Of a stretch of DNA of 34,411 bases, positions 1 to 8,267 are shown in pieces. The notes beneath the pieces were generated by a model that did no database searches, had not been told where the DNA came from, and worked only from the letters and a program-made list of their open reading frames with translations. A program made the position numbers and the translations under genes. Every line of letters starts with the position of its first letter. The stretch's first letter is position 1. This DNA comes from an uncultured Thiohalocapsa sp. (GTDB lineage: Bacteria; Pseudomonadota; Gammaproteobacteria; Chromatiales; Chromatiaceae): positions 1 through 34,411 of the forward strand of contig NZ_CAJXWY010000044.1 in NCBI RefSeq assembly GCF_913062725.1, given 5' to 3'.

Positions 1-1
1 A

Positions 2-373
2 GCTCGATCTTCGATCATGGGGACAGATCGCAAGCCACTGTTTCAAAAAGTAAAACGGGCTTCTCGTTCAGGCACTAATTCGTTGGTGATCAAGCAGCGC
101 AGCGATAATATCCAATGGTTCTATCGTGCGTTGCAGCCTGGCGTGCATTATGTTGAGGTTGATCGTCGGTTTCAGGACTTGCCGCAAGTGCTCGATGAAC
201 TGCAGAGCCAGGAAACGGCCGTCCGGCAGATCATTGACAACGCGAACAAGTTCGTGGAAACAAACATGCAAATGTCAGACCTCTGCGCGCAGATGTATTG
301 GATCATACGGCGCTACGCCCGCGAGATACAGCAGCTCGAATGCTCCGACGACCGGCGTGGCGGGCATCGTTGA
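2..373 (+). CDS. GT90 (CAP10/LPS-modifying) glycosyltransferase, C-terminal part
   Basis: This reading frame is open from the left edge, so only the last ~123 codons of the gene are seen. The pattern 'SLVIKQ' followed by 'WFYRALQPGVHYVEV', a stretch of spaced acidic and leucine residues and a helical end is typical of the C-terminal donor-binding half of GT90/CAP10 family enzymes, which transfer sugars such as xylose or glucose to surface glycans. The N-terminal catalytic half is outside the window. The gene is followed by two GT4 genes on the same strand, and its stop codon overlaps the likely TTG start of the next gene, which points to one glycan operon. Its first 300 bases are visibly less GC-rich than the rest of the window, which suggests acquired DNA. 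Family assignment rests on remembered motifs, not on a search. Confidence 0.7.
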   Translation, partial: ARSSIMGTDRKPLFQKVKRASRSGTNSLVIKQRSDNIQWFYRALQPGVHYVEVDRRFQDLPQVLDELQSQETAVRQIIDNANKFVETNMQMSDLCAQMYWIIRRYAREIQQLECSDDRRGGHR

Positions 374-1428
374 AGATCTGGCTCCCCTACATCCGTGCCG
401 GCACGGGGGCGGACATCTATACGCACTCCCTCGCAGCGGCGCTGGAGCAGCTCGGGCAACGCGTGGTCACGACGCCATTCCAACATGAATGGCAGTACTT
501 CCCGTGGCGTCTGCGTCTCAGGAATATCCCCGATGGCACGGACCTCGTCGTCGCGAACAGCTGGAATGCGTTCGCATTTGCCGGCCGGGGCGTGCCGGTG
601 ATCGCCGTTGAGCACCACACCCTCGTCGGCTCCGGCAGGACCGCTTACACAAACTTTCCCCAGGCCATCTTCCACGAAGTTTTCGTCAAAGCCTTCCTGC
701 GTCGCTCGGCGGCTACCGCCGCTCGCGTGGTGGCCGTCAGCCAGCATACGGCGACGTCCTGGCGTCGCAGCATCGGGGGCGCGGAGCCGATCGTGATTTA
801 TAACGGCGTCGATACGGAGTACTTTTCGCCTGCTCCCAGCCTTCATCGCAAACCCGAGCGCGACCGGTTCCGACTGCTGTTCGTGGGCAAGCCCTGCGCG
901 CGTAAAGGGGCGGATCTCTTGCCGGCGATCCTGTCGCGCCTGGGCTCGGGCTTTGAGCTTCGGTGCGTCGGAGGCCACCCGCTGCCCGCATCGCTTCAAG
1001 GACATCCCCGAGTTCGTCATCTCGGTCGACTCACCTTGGAGGATCTCAGGGCGGAATACCGCCACGCCCAGCTGCTGCTCGCGCCGAGCCGGCTGGAAGG
1101 CTTCGGCCTGGCGGCCGCCGAGGCCATGAGCTGTGGAACGCCTGTTGTCGCGAGCAATGCGCATGCGTTTCGCGAGCTGATTGGCCGTGATGGCGCGGGG
1201 GTGCTGTGTGCCATGGACAGCGCTGACGACTTCGGGCGGCAGATCAAGCGCCTTGCGGCCGACCCCGGGCGGCTGTCCCAGCTCTCACGCACGAGCCGCG
1301 CGCGGGTCGTCCAACACTTCTCGCGTCGGCGCATGGCGAGCGAGTACCTCGAGTTGTTCAGGCGCATCGTGCCTGCTCCGACATCCGCTGAGACTCGCGC
1401 GGCGCTGCCCGAGGGGGACGGTTCTTGA
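370..1428 (+). CDS. GT4 family glycosyltransferase
   Basis: Probable cytoplasmic GT-B fold glycosyltransferase of about 352 residues that adds a sugar from a nucleotide donor to a growing surface glycan. The N-terminus 'LKIWLPYIRAGTGADIY' has the expected first strand and glycine loop. 'YNGVD' (about residues 144-148), 'FVGKPCARKG' (171-180) and 'SRLEGFGLAAAEAMSCGTPV' (about 240-259) are the linker, the start of the C-terminal domain and the donor-binding E-x7-E region of family GT4. I chose TTG at 370, which overlaps the upstream stop as TTGA, because homologues start near 'MKIWLPY'; ATG at 340 in the same frame is the alternative. No strong Shine-Dalgarno is seen for either, so translation is probably coupled to the preceding gene. 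The donor and acceptor cannot be told from the sequence. Confidence 0.85.
   Translation: MKIWLPYIRAGTGADIYTHSLAAALEQLGQRVVTTPFQHEWQYFPWRLRLRNIPDGTDLVVANSWNAFAFAGRGVPVIAVEHHTLVGSGRTAYTNFPQAIFHEVFVKAFLRRSAATAARVVAVSQHTATSWRRSIGGAEPIVIYNGVDTEYFSPAPSLHRKPERDRFRLLFVGKPCARKGADLLPAILSRLGSGFELRCVGGHPLPASLQGHPRVRHLGRLTLEDLRAEYRHAQLLLAPSRLEGFGLAAAEAMSCGTPVVASNAHAFRELIGRDGAGVLCAMDSADDFGRQIKRLAADPGRLSQLSRTSRARVVQHFSRRRMASEYLELFRRIVPAPTSAETRAALPEGDGS
1411..1417 (+). promoter_or_regulatory. Shine-Dalgarno supporting a TTG start
   Basis: GAGGGGG ends seven bases before TTG at 1425. It supports TTG as the true start of the second GT4 gene; no ATG in frame lies closer to the conserved N-terminus. Confidence 0.6.
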
Positions 1429-2534
1429 GAAGACAGCTTCGCATCGGTCTCGACGGGCGGCCGCTGACAGCGCGGCGAAGCGGCATAGGTCGCTATGTCT
1501 TCGAGCTCAGTCAGGCCCTGCATGCGGCGTTGCCGGATGCCGAGTTCTTTGCTTTTGGGCGCTCGAAGATGGTGCCTCCGGTGCAAAGCGCGCGCTGGCA
1601 TTGCATCCAGGAAAGCTCCCGCGTGGCATCGAAGCTGCCCGGTCTGTTTTGGCTGCGTTGGCGCGTGCCTCAGCTTTTGCGGCAGCTCGATCTCGATGTT
1701 TTCTGGGGGGGGGCCGGCATCCTGCCTGCGCATACCCATGGGGCCCGCACATTGCTCACGATCCATGATTTCAATGTGATGGTGGTGCCGAAGACCATGC
1801 CGACGCTCGGCTGGGCCGCGTCCAGCATGTTCCAGCATCAAGATATTGCCTCCGCCGATGCCATATCCACCAACTCGTGTGGCACGGCTGAGCGACTGCG
1901 ACATTACTACGGTAAGACCGCTGCCGTTGTGGCTCCGCCCGCCGTTTCACGAGCGTTTCTCGCCGCAGCGCGAGCGCCGGATTGGTCTGTATTAACGACG
2001 TATGGGCTCAGCGCCGGAAGCTATTGGCTAATGGTTTCCAATCTCGAGCCGCGCAAGAATATGGATATCGCTGTGCGGGCGTTTCTCGCCATGAAGCGGA
2101 CCGGCGAGACCCAGGGCATGAAGTTTGCCATTTGCGGTGCTTCGGGATGGAAAAATCGGCGGCTGATCCGGTTACTCCAAGACGCTCGTGCGGATGGCGT
2201 GGAGCAGCTGAGTTACGTGCCCGATGAGCATCTTCCCAGCCTGTTCCGGGGTGCGAGGCTGTTTCTTTTTCCATCCATCTACGAAGGCTTTGGGATGCCC
2301 GTGCTCGAAGCACTCGCCTGTGAGACGCCGGTGGTCACCACCGAGCTGCCTGAGCTGAGAGAGGCTTCGCTTGGACTCGCCAACTATATCGAGCCGACCA
2401 TCGAAGGTGTGATTCAGGGGGTGCGCTCGGCGCTGGCGCGGCCCCGGCCGACATTGACCGGGGTGCGGCAGGTGCCGACATGGGAAAACAGCGGCCAGCT
2501 GTTGGCCGATGCCATATTGGCGCTGGCGCAGTAG
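1425..2534 (+). CDS. GT4 family glycosyltransferase (mannosyltransferase-like)
   Basis: A 369-residue GT-B glycosyltransferase. The opening 'RIGLDGRPLTARRSGIGRY' (residues 6-24) is characteristic of the GT4 subgroup that includes O-antigen mannosyltransferases. The C-terminal domain shows 'SNLEPRKN' (205-212), 'LFLFPSIYEGFGMPVLEA' (about 279-296) with the donor-binding glutamates, and 'TPVV' (301-304). Start is TTG overlapping the previous stop (TTGA) and preceded by GAGGGGG. It is the last gene of the left-hand glycan operon and converges on sucB with 67 bases between the stops. An uninterrupted run of nine G at 1705-1713 encodes Trp-Gly-Gly in the N-terminal domain and would shift the frame if it slipped by one base. 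Donor specificity is inferred only from subgroup resemblance. Confidence 0.87.
   Translation: MRRQLRIGLDGRPLTARRSGIGRYVFELSQALHAALPDAEFFAFGRSKMVPPVQSARWHCIQESSRVASKLPGLFWLRWRVPQLLRQLDLDVFWGGAGILPAHTHGARTLLTIHDFNVMVVPKTMPTLGWAASSMFQHQDIASADAISTNSCGTAERLRHYYGKTAAVVAPPAVSRAFLAAARAPDWSVLTTYGLSAGSYWLMVSNLEPRKNMDIAVRAFLAMKRTGETQGMKFAICGASGWKNRRLIRLLQDARADGVEQLSYVPDEHLPSLFRGARLFLFPSIYEGFGMPVLEALACETPVVTTELPELREASLGLANYIEPTIEGVIQGVRSALARPRPTLTGVRQVPTWENSGQLLADAILALAQ
1705..1713 (+). repeat. Poly-G tract (G9) inside a glycosyltransferase gene
   Basis: Nine consecutive G residues lie in the second GT4 gene. Runs of this length are known slippage sites in phase-variable surface-glycan genes of other bacteria. 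Here the frame is intact. Confidence 0.9.
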
Positions 2535-2601
2535 GGCAGGGCTGTGAGAGTCCTATTTGGCGGATCACATCCCCGCCGCCGGCTCCAGTCGCGGTACGGC
2601 G

Positions 2602-3924
<1,323 letters not shown>

Positions 3925-4090
3925 GGGTGGGAATTCCTTCGCGATGCTATGAGTGGGTTCGGACTCGGTCGGGCTGGTGCGAGTGTACCGTCGGGCTCGG
4001 CGGTCACCGGCGCCGGCCGGGGCGCTGTCTGTTCGGGCTGCGTGGGCGCTCGATGTCGGGCTGCGGGTCGGTGCGGTTGTGGTCGGCGCT

Positions 4091-6991
4091 TCAATCCGCC
4101 GCCGGCAGTTCGTCGATGGGCTGCTGCGGCGGGATGCGCCGGTTCATCTTCGGGTTGATGCGACCGGTCAGCGCCTCGTCCACCAGCTGCTCTTGCTGGG
4201 CCACGTGCACCGAGCGGTGACCCACGGCGGGTGCCGCCGAAGCCGCGCGGCCGACATAGTAGGGCTGTTTGCCCTGCTCGATGAGATGATGGAAACGATG
4301 CTTGATCTGGTCCCAGGCGCCCTGGTTCTGCGGCTCTTCCTGGCACCAGATGATCTCGGTGGTGTCGGGATACTGTGCCAGCGCATCGGTGAAGGCGTCC
4401 TTCGGGAAGGGGTAGAGCTGCTCGATGCGGATGACGGCCACATCGGTGAGGCCACGGGCGTGGCGCGCCTCGATGAGATCGTAATAGACCTTGCCCGAGC
4501 AGAACACCACCCGCTCGACGCCGGCGGGGTCGAGGGGGTCGGTTTCGGGGATGACCACCTGGAAGCCGCCGTCGGCGAGCTCTTCCAATGATGACACCGC
4601 CAGGCGATGGCGCAGCAGGCTCTTGGGTGTCATCACCACCAGCGGCCGGCGGAAGTCGCGCAGCATCTGCCGGCGCAGCAGGTGGAACATCTGGGCCGGC
4701 GTGGTGGGCACGCAGACCTGGATGTTGTGCTCGGCGCACAGCTGCAGGAAACGTTCCAGGCGCGCTGAAGAGTGCTCGGCGCCCTGGCCCTCCAGGCCGT
4801 GGGGTAGCAGCATGGTGAGCCCGCAGTCCAGGCCCCACTTGGTGCCGGCGGAGGTGATGAACTGGTCGATGACCACCTGGGCACCGTTGGCGAAGTCGCC
4901 GAACTGCGCCTCCCAGATGGTGAGCGCGTTGGGCTCGGCGGTGGCGAAGCCGTACTCGTAGCCCAGCACGGCCTCTTCTGACAGGATGGAGTCGATGGCG
5001 ACGAAGTCGCCTTGGGGGGCTGCGTCGTCGTCGCGCAGGTGCTGCAGCGGTGTGTGCTCGCGGCCGGTCTGCTGGCAGTGGACCTTGGCATGGCGGTGGA
5101 AGAAGGTGCCGCGGCCGGCGTCCTGACCGGACAGGCGCACCGGATAGCCCGCGTCCAGCAGCGTCGCGTAGGCCAGGTTCTCGGCGAAGCCCCAGTTGGC
5201 CAGCTGATCACCCTGGGCCATTTTGCGCCGCTCCGCCCAGATCTTGCTCACGCGCGGGTGCAGCTCGAAGTCTTCCGGCAGCCGTAGCATGCGCTCGGCC
5301 AAGTCGGTGAGCCGTTGCCGTGGCACGCTGGTGTCGGCGGCGGCGCGCCAGTCGTTGCCGTGGCAGCTGTGCCAGTCGGCGCGGTAGCTCTTCTCGAGCC
5401 CGCACAGCACGGGGCGGGCCACCACCACGCCGTGCTCGATGGCGCCGCGGTACTCCTCGATCATGGCCACGGCGTCGTCGCGGGTCAGCACGCCGTCGTC
5501 GATGAGCCGGTCGGCGTAGATGGCGCGGGCGGTGGCCCGCTCGCGGATCTTTTTGTACATCATGGGCTGGGTCACCGCCGGCTCGTCGGCCTCGTTGTGG
5601 CCGAGGCGGCGGTAGCACACCAGGTCGATGACCACGTCCTTGCGGAACTGGTTGCGATAGTCGAGCGCCATGCGGGTGACGAAGATGACCGCCTCCGGGT
5701 CGTCGCCGTTCACATGGAGCACCGGCGCCTGCACCATTTTGGCTACATCCGTGCAATACAGGGTGCTACGGGTGTCCAGCGGGTTGCTGGTGGTAAACCC
5801 GATCTGATTGTTGATGACGATGTGCACCGTGCCGCCGGTGCCGTAGCTGCGGGTCTGGCTGAGCTGCAGCGTCTCGGCCACCACACCCTGGCCGGCGAAG
5901 GCGGCGTCGCCGTGGATCAGCACCGGCAGCACCTGCTCGCCGGTGCGGTCGCCGCGGCGGCGCTGGCGCGCCCGCACCGAGCCCTCGATGACCGGGTTGA
6001 TGATTTCCAGGTGCGAGGGGTTGAAGCCCAACGCCAGGTGCACGATGCCGCCGGGGGTCTCGACATCCGACGCGAAGCCCAGGTGATACTTCACATCGCC
6101 GGCGAGCTGGCGCGGGTTCATGGGGGCCTTGCCCTCGAACTCGGCGAAGATCTCCTGCGGCGGTTTGCCGAGGATGTTCACCAGCACGTTGAGCCGCCCG
6201 CGGTGGGCCATGCCGATGACGATCTCTTTGCCGCCCTTGCGCCCGGCGCGCTGGATCAGCTCGTCCAGCATCGGGATGAGCGCCTCGGCCCCCTCCAGCG
6301 AGAAGCGTTTCTGGCCAACGTACTTGGTGTGCAGGTACTTCTCCAGGCCCTCGGCGGCGGTGAGCAGGGTGAGCAGCCAGCGTCGGTCCGCCGGCTCCAG
6401 CTCCGGGCGTGCCTGGTAGCCCTCCAGGCGTTTCTGCACCCAGCGCTTTTCAACCGTGGTGGTGATGTGCATGTACTCCGAGCCCACGGGCCCGCAGTAG
6501 ATGCGCTGCAGCAGCGCCAGGATGTCCTTGAGCGGCATCCGGTCGGGGGCGTAGAGCGATCCGGTATGGAAGACCTGGTCGAGGTCGCTGTCTTCGAGGT
6601 TGTGATAGCTCGGGGCCAGGTCCGCCACCTTGGGCGTGGGGCGCAGCTTCAGCGGGTCCAGGTCCGCCACCTGGTGGCCGCGGTAGCGGTAGGCGTTGAT
6701 GAGCCTGAGCACCGCCGACTGGCGCTCCGCCGCCGCCGGCTCCAGACGCTGCACGAAGCGGGCTTGGGCACGGGTGCGGCTTTCGCTCGCCAGGCGCTCG
6801 AAGTTCTCGCGCACCGGGCCGTGCGGCACCTCGTTGGCGGCCTCGGCGTGGATGGCGTCGAAGCGCCGCCGCCAGGCGAGATCGATGCTCTCGGGGTCTT
6901 TGAGATAGCGCTCGTAGAGATCTTCGATGAAGGCCGCGTTGCCGCCGTAGAAGGCGGAGGAGGATCGGAACAACTGCAGCAGCGCGCTCAT
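4091..6991 (-). CDS. sucA: 2-oxoglutarate dehydrogenase E1 component
   Basis: Thiamine-diphosphate-dependent decarboxylase that starts the 2-oxoglutarate dehydrogenase reaction. 966 residues, against about 933 in E. coli. The N-terminal segment '[20 protein letters not shown]' is the usual E2-binding extension. The thiamine motif runs from '[13 protein letters not shown]' (361-373) to '[10 protein letters not shown]' (392-401). The transketolase-like half shows '[16 protein letters not shown]' and '[20 protein letters not shown]', and '[12 protein letters not shown]' marks the C-terminal domain. After the usual end there is a further tail of about 25 residues rich in Pro and Arg ('[17 protein letters not shown]'), which is unusual. 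The Shine-Dalgarno is weak. A perfect TTGACA box lies about 135 bases upstream. tRNA-Arg is divergent; no sdh genes are adjacent. Confidence 0.97.
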   Translation of the reverse strand: MSALLQLFRSSSAFYGGNAAFIEDLYERYLKDPESIDLAWRRRFDAIHAEAANEVPHGPVRENFERLASESRTRAQARFVQRLEPAAAERQSAVLRLINAYRYRGHQVADLDPLKLRPTPKVADLAPSYHNLEDSDLDQVFHTGSLYAPDRMPLKDILALLQRIYCGPVGSEYMHITTTVEKRWVQKRLEGYQARPELEPADRRWLLTLLTAAEGLEKYLHTKYVGQKRFSLEGAEALIPMLDELIQRAGRKGGKEIVIGMAHRGRLNVLVNILGKPPQEIFAEFEGKAPMNPRQLAGDVKYHLGFASDVETPGGIVHLALGFNPSHLEIINPVIEGSVRARQRRRGDRTGEQVLPVLIHGDAAFAGQGVVAETLQLSQTRSYGTGGTVHIVINNQIGFTTSNPLDTRSTLYCTDVAKMVQAPVLHVNGDDPEAVIFVTRMALDYRNQFRKDVVIDLVCYRRLGHNEADEPAVTQPMMYKKIRERATARAIYADRLIDDGVLTRDDAVAMIEEYRGAIEHGVVVARPVLCGLEKSYRADWHSCHGNDWRAAADTSVPRQRLTDLAERMLRLPEDFELHPRVSKIWAERRKMAQGDQLANWGFAENLAYATLLDAGYPVRLSGQDAGRGTFFHRHAKVHCQQTGREHTPLQHLRDDDAAPQGDFVAIDSILSEEAVLGYEYGFATAEPNALTIWEAQFGDFANGAQVVIDQFITSAGTKWGLDCGLTMLLPHGLEGQGAEHSSARLERFLQLCAEHNIQVCVPTTPAQMFHLLRRQMLRDFRRPLVVMTPKSLLRHRLAVSSLEELADGGFQVVIPETDPLDPAGVERVVFCSGKVYYDLIEARHARGLTDVAVIRIEQLYPFPKDAFTDALAQYPDTTEIIWCQEEPQNQGAWDQIKHRFHHLIEQGKQPYYVGRAASAAPAVGHRSVHVAQQEQLVDEALTGRINPKMNRRIPPQQPIDELPAAD

Positions 6992-7327
6992 AGCTTTGGT
7001 TCGGCTTGCTCTGGTTCGTGTGGGCCGGCGGCGGGCGTGCGCACGCGCGCTCGGGGGGCGCGGGCGTGCGACGCTTCGGCTGCCTGTGATGCCGTCGCCG
7101 TCACGCGTATCTGTGCGGCGCGCGTCCTGTCAAACCGAAAGTGTAACGCACAGGCGGCGGCCGCTGATCAGCGCCCGGGCAATGTCATGTATTGGGCTTT
7201 TCGCGTATCCTGGGCGGTGCGTGGGGGCAGACGCCGTCGCCAACAAGCATCGGCCTGCGCGTCAGGCGCTCGCCGGGCCCACAGCAAGCCGCGCGCAGGT
7301 GCCGTCGGCTGCTCCGTCAACGCCACC
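6992..7327. other. Divergent intergenic region sucA / tRNA-Arg
   Basis: 336 bases with no convincing protein gene. It holds the sucA promoter candidate at 7106-7133 and, reading rightward, an AT-richer patch around 7185-7213 with TATTGGGC and TATCCT that could belong to the tRNA promoter, though the spacing is poor and it lies about 115 bases before the tRNA. The rest is GC-rich sequence without obvious function. Confidence 0.5.
7106..7133 (-). promoter_or_regulatory. Candidate sigma70 promoter for sucA-sucB
   Basis: Read on the - strand, a perfect TTGACA (7128-7133) is followed after 16 bases by GATACG (7106-7111), a weak -10. It would give a leader of roughly 110 bases before sucA. This is the best -35 box I found in the window, but the -10 matches only about half of the consensus. 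Confidence 0.45.
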
Positions 7328-7404
7328 GCCCTCGTAGCTCAGCCGGATAGAGCAACCGCCTCCTAAGCGGTAGGTCACAGGTTCGAATCCTGTCGAGGGC
7401 GCCA
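7328..7404 (+). tRNA. tRNA-Arg (anticodon CCT)
   Basis: The 77-base sequence folds into a full cloverleaf. The acceptor stem GCCCTCG pairs with CGAGGGC (7394-7400), the discriminator is G and CCA is encoded at 7402-7404. The D arm has GCTC/GAGC. The anticodon stem ACCGC/GCGGT carries the loop CTCCTAA, giving anticodon CCT, which reads AGG. The T arm is ACAGG-TTCGAAT-CCTGT. AGG is likely a rare codon in this GC-rich genome. Only 59 bases separate it from the probable start of the DedA-like gene and no terminator is visible between them, so the two may share a transcript that is cut after the tRNA. Confidence 0.97.
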
Positions 7405-7452
7405 TCACCCTGTTCTACATGCGCTCCGCCTGTCCCGCTAACGACGATGCGT

Positions 7453-7457
7453 GGGGG
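7453..7457 (+). promoter_or_regulatory. Shine-Dalgarno deciding the DedA-like start
   Basis: GGGGG followed by six bases and GTG at 7464 favours this start over ATG at 7419, whose ribosome site would have to lie within the 3' end of the tRNA. Confidence 0.5.
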
Positions 7458-7463
7458 ATTGTT

Positions 7464-8075
7464 GTGCTGAGTCTGTTCTCGACCCACTATTTTTGGCTCG
7501 CGCTCGGGGCCTCGTCGCTCAACAGCGCGGTGCTGGCGGTCGCCGCCGGCTTCGCTGCGAAAACCGACGATGGTTTGCTGGTGGTGTTGCTGCTTCTGCT
7601 GACCATCGCCAGCCAAGTTCTGAGCTGCCTCTATTTCCTGGCCGGCCGTGGTGTCGAGCTGCTTGTGCATCGTTTGCTCGACCAGCACCACCTGCATCCG
7701 CAGTCGCACCGGTTTAAGGCGGTCACCGGCTACATCGAAAGGTACCAGAAGCGTTACATTTTCATGTATCGCTTTATCCCTGGGATGCGCTTCATTTCGC
7801 CTTACATCATGGGGATGGGAACGGCGCGGTTTTGGCCGTTCTTCTTCATCGACTGGCTCGCGGCCTTGGTCTGGGCCTCGGCGTTCGGCGTGGTCGGCTA
7901 TCTGTTCGGCGCCGCGGCGATGCACGTGATCGACGATTTCGCCGGCTACGACACCTATCTGTTCGCCGGTATCGCCGGGCTCGTGCTGCTGTATATCGGC
8001 GTGAAGCATCTGTATCAACGTCGCCAGCGCCGCCTCGCCGCGGCGGCACGCGCCAGCGATCTGGATCGTGTCTGA
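7464..8075 (+). CDS. DedA-family (VTT domain) inner membrane protein, YohD-like
   Basis: Integral membrane protein of about 203 residues resembling E. coli YohD. DedA/VTT proteins act in lipid carrier flipping and membrane homeostasis. The N-terminal segment 'LNSAVLAVAAGFAA' is followed by a long hydrophobic helix with a leucine run. The core motif 'YRFIPGMRFISPYIMGMG' corresponds to the DedA signature F-x-R-x2-P-x2-R-x3-P-x2-A/G-G, and 'FFIDWLAALVWASAFGVVGYLFG' to the conserved second half. A further helix and a basic tail 'RRQRRLAAAAR' close the protein. Start GTG at 7464 is chosen for its GGGGG ribosome site; ATG at 7419 would add 15 polar residues just behind the tRNA. The substrate is not predictable. 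The Cti gene follows on the same strand after about 190 bases. Confidence 0.83.
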   Translation: MLSLFSTHYFWLALGASSLNSAVLAVAAGFAAKTDDGLLVVLLLLLTIASQVLSCLYFLAGRGVELLVHRLLDQHHLHPQSHRFKAVTGYIERYQKRYIFMYRFIPGMRFISPYIMGMGTARFWPFFFIDWLAALVWASAFGVVGYLFGAAAMHVIDDFAGYDTYLFAGIAGLVLLYIGVKHLYQRRQRRLAAAARASDLDRV

Positions 8076-8198
8076 GCCAGGCCCTGATCCAGCGAGTCCC
8101 TGAGCCAACGCCTGATGCGCTGCCGCCTGCCCGGAGCGGGCGACACTGCGGCGGTGACACCGAAAACCGCTCGGCGCGGCGGTGTCCCTCAGGCGGCA

Positions 8199-8225
8199 TT
8201 GTCGCGACTGCGCGCTTCATATAGG
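8199..8225 (+). promoter_or_regulatory. Weak candidate promoter for cti
   Basis: TTGTCG (8199-8204) and TATAGG (8220-8225) are separated by 15 bases, shorter than ideal. The downstream start codon lies 42 bases on. Just upstream, GACACCG at 8156-8162 and CGGTGTC at 8180-8186 form a 7-base inverted repeat that could be an operator or hairpin. Confidence 0.3.
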
Positions 8226-8267
8226 CTGCCGCCCTCGTCGCAGCTCTTGGATGGAGGCCGCCTCGAC

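Noticed and set aside
2537..2601. Bidirectional terminator between the GT4 gene and sucB
   Set aside because: Only a 5-bp GGCGG/CCGCC pairing with no T tract; too weak to call.
5315..7366. Very long open frame on the + strand opposite sucA
   Set aside because: Its codons mirror the sucA coding strand in a GC-rich gene; the product has no recognisable domain, while sucA is unmistakable.
7328..7404. tRNA-Arg as an integration site of a mobile island
   Set aside because: No integrase, no repeated tRNA 3' end downstream and ordinary genes on both sides.
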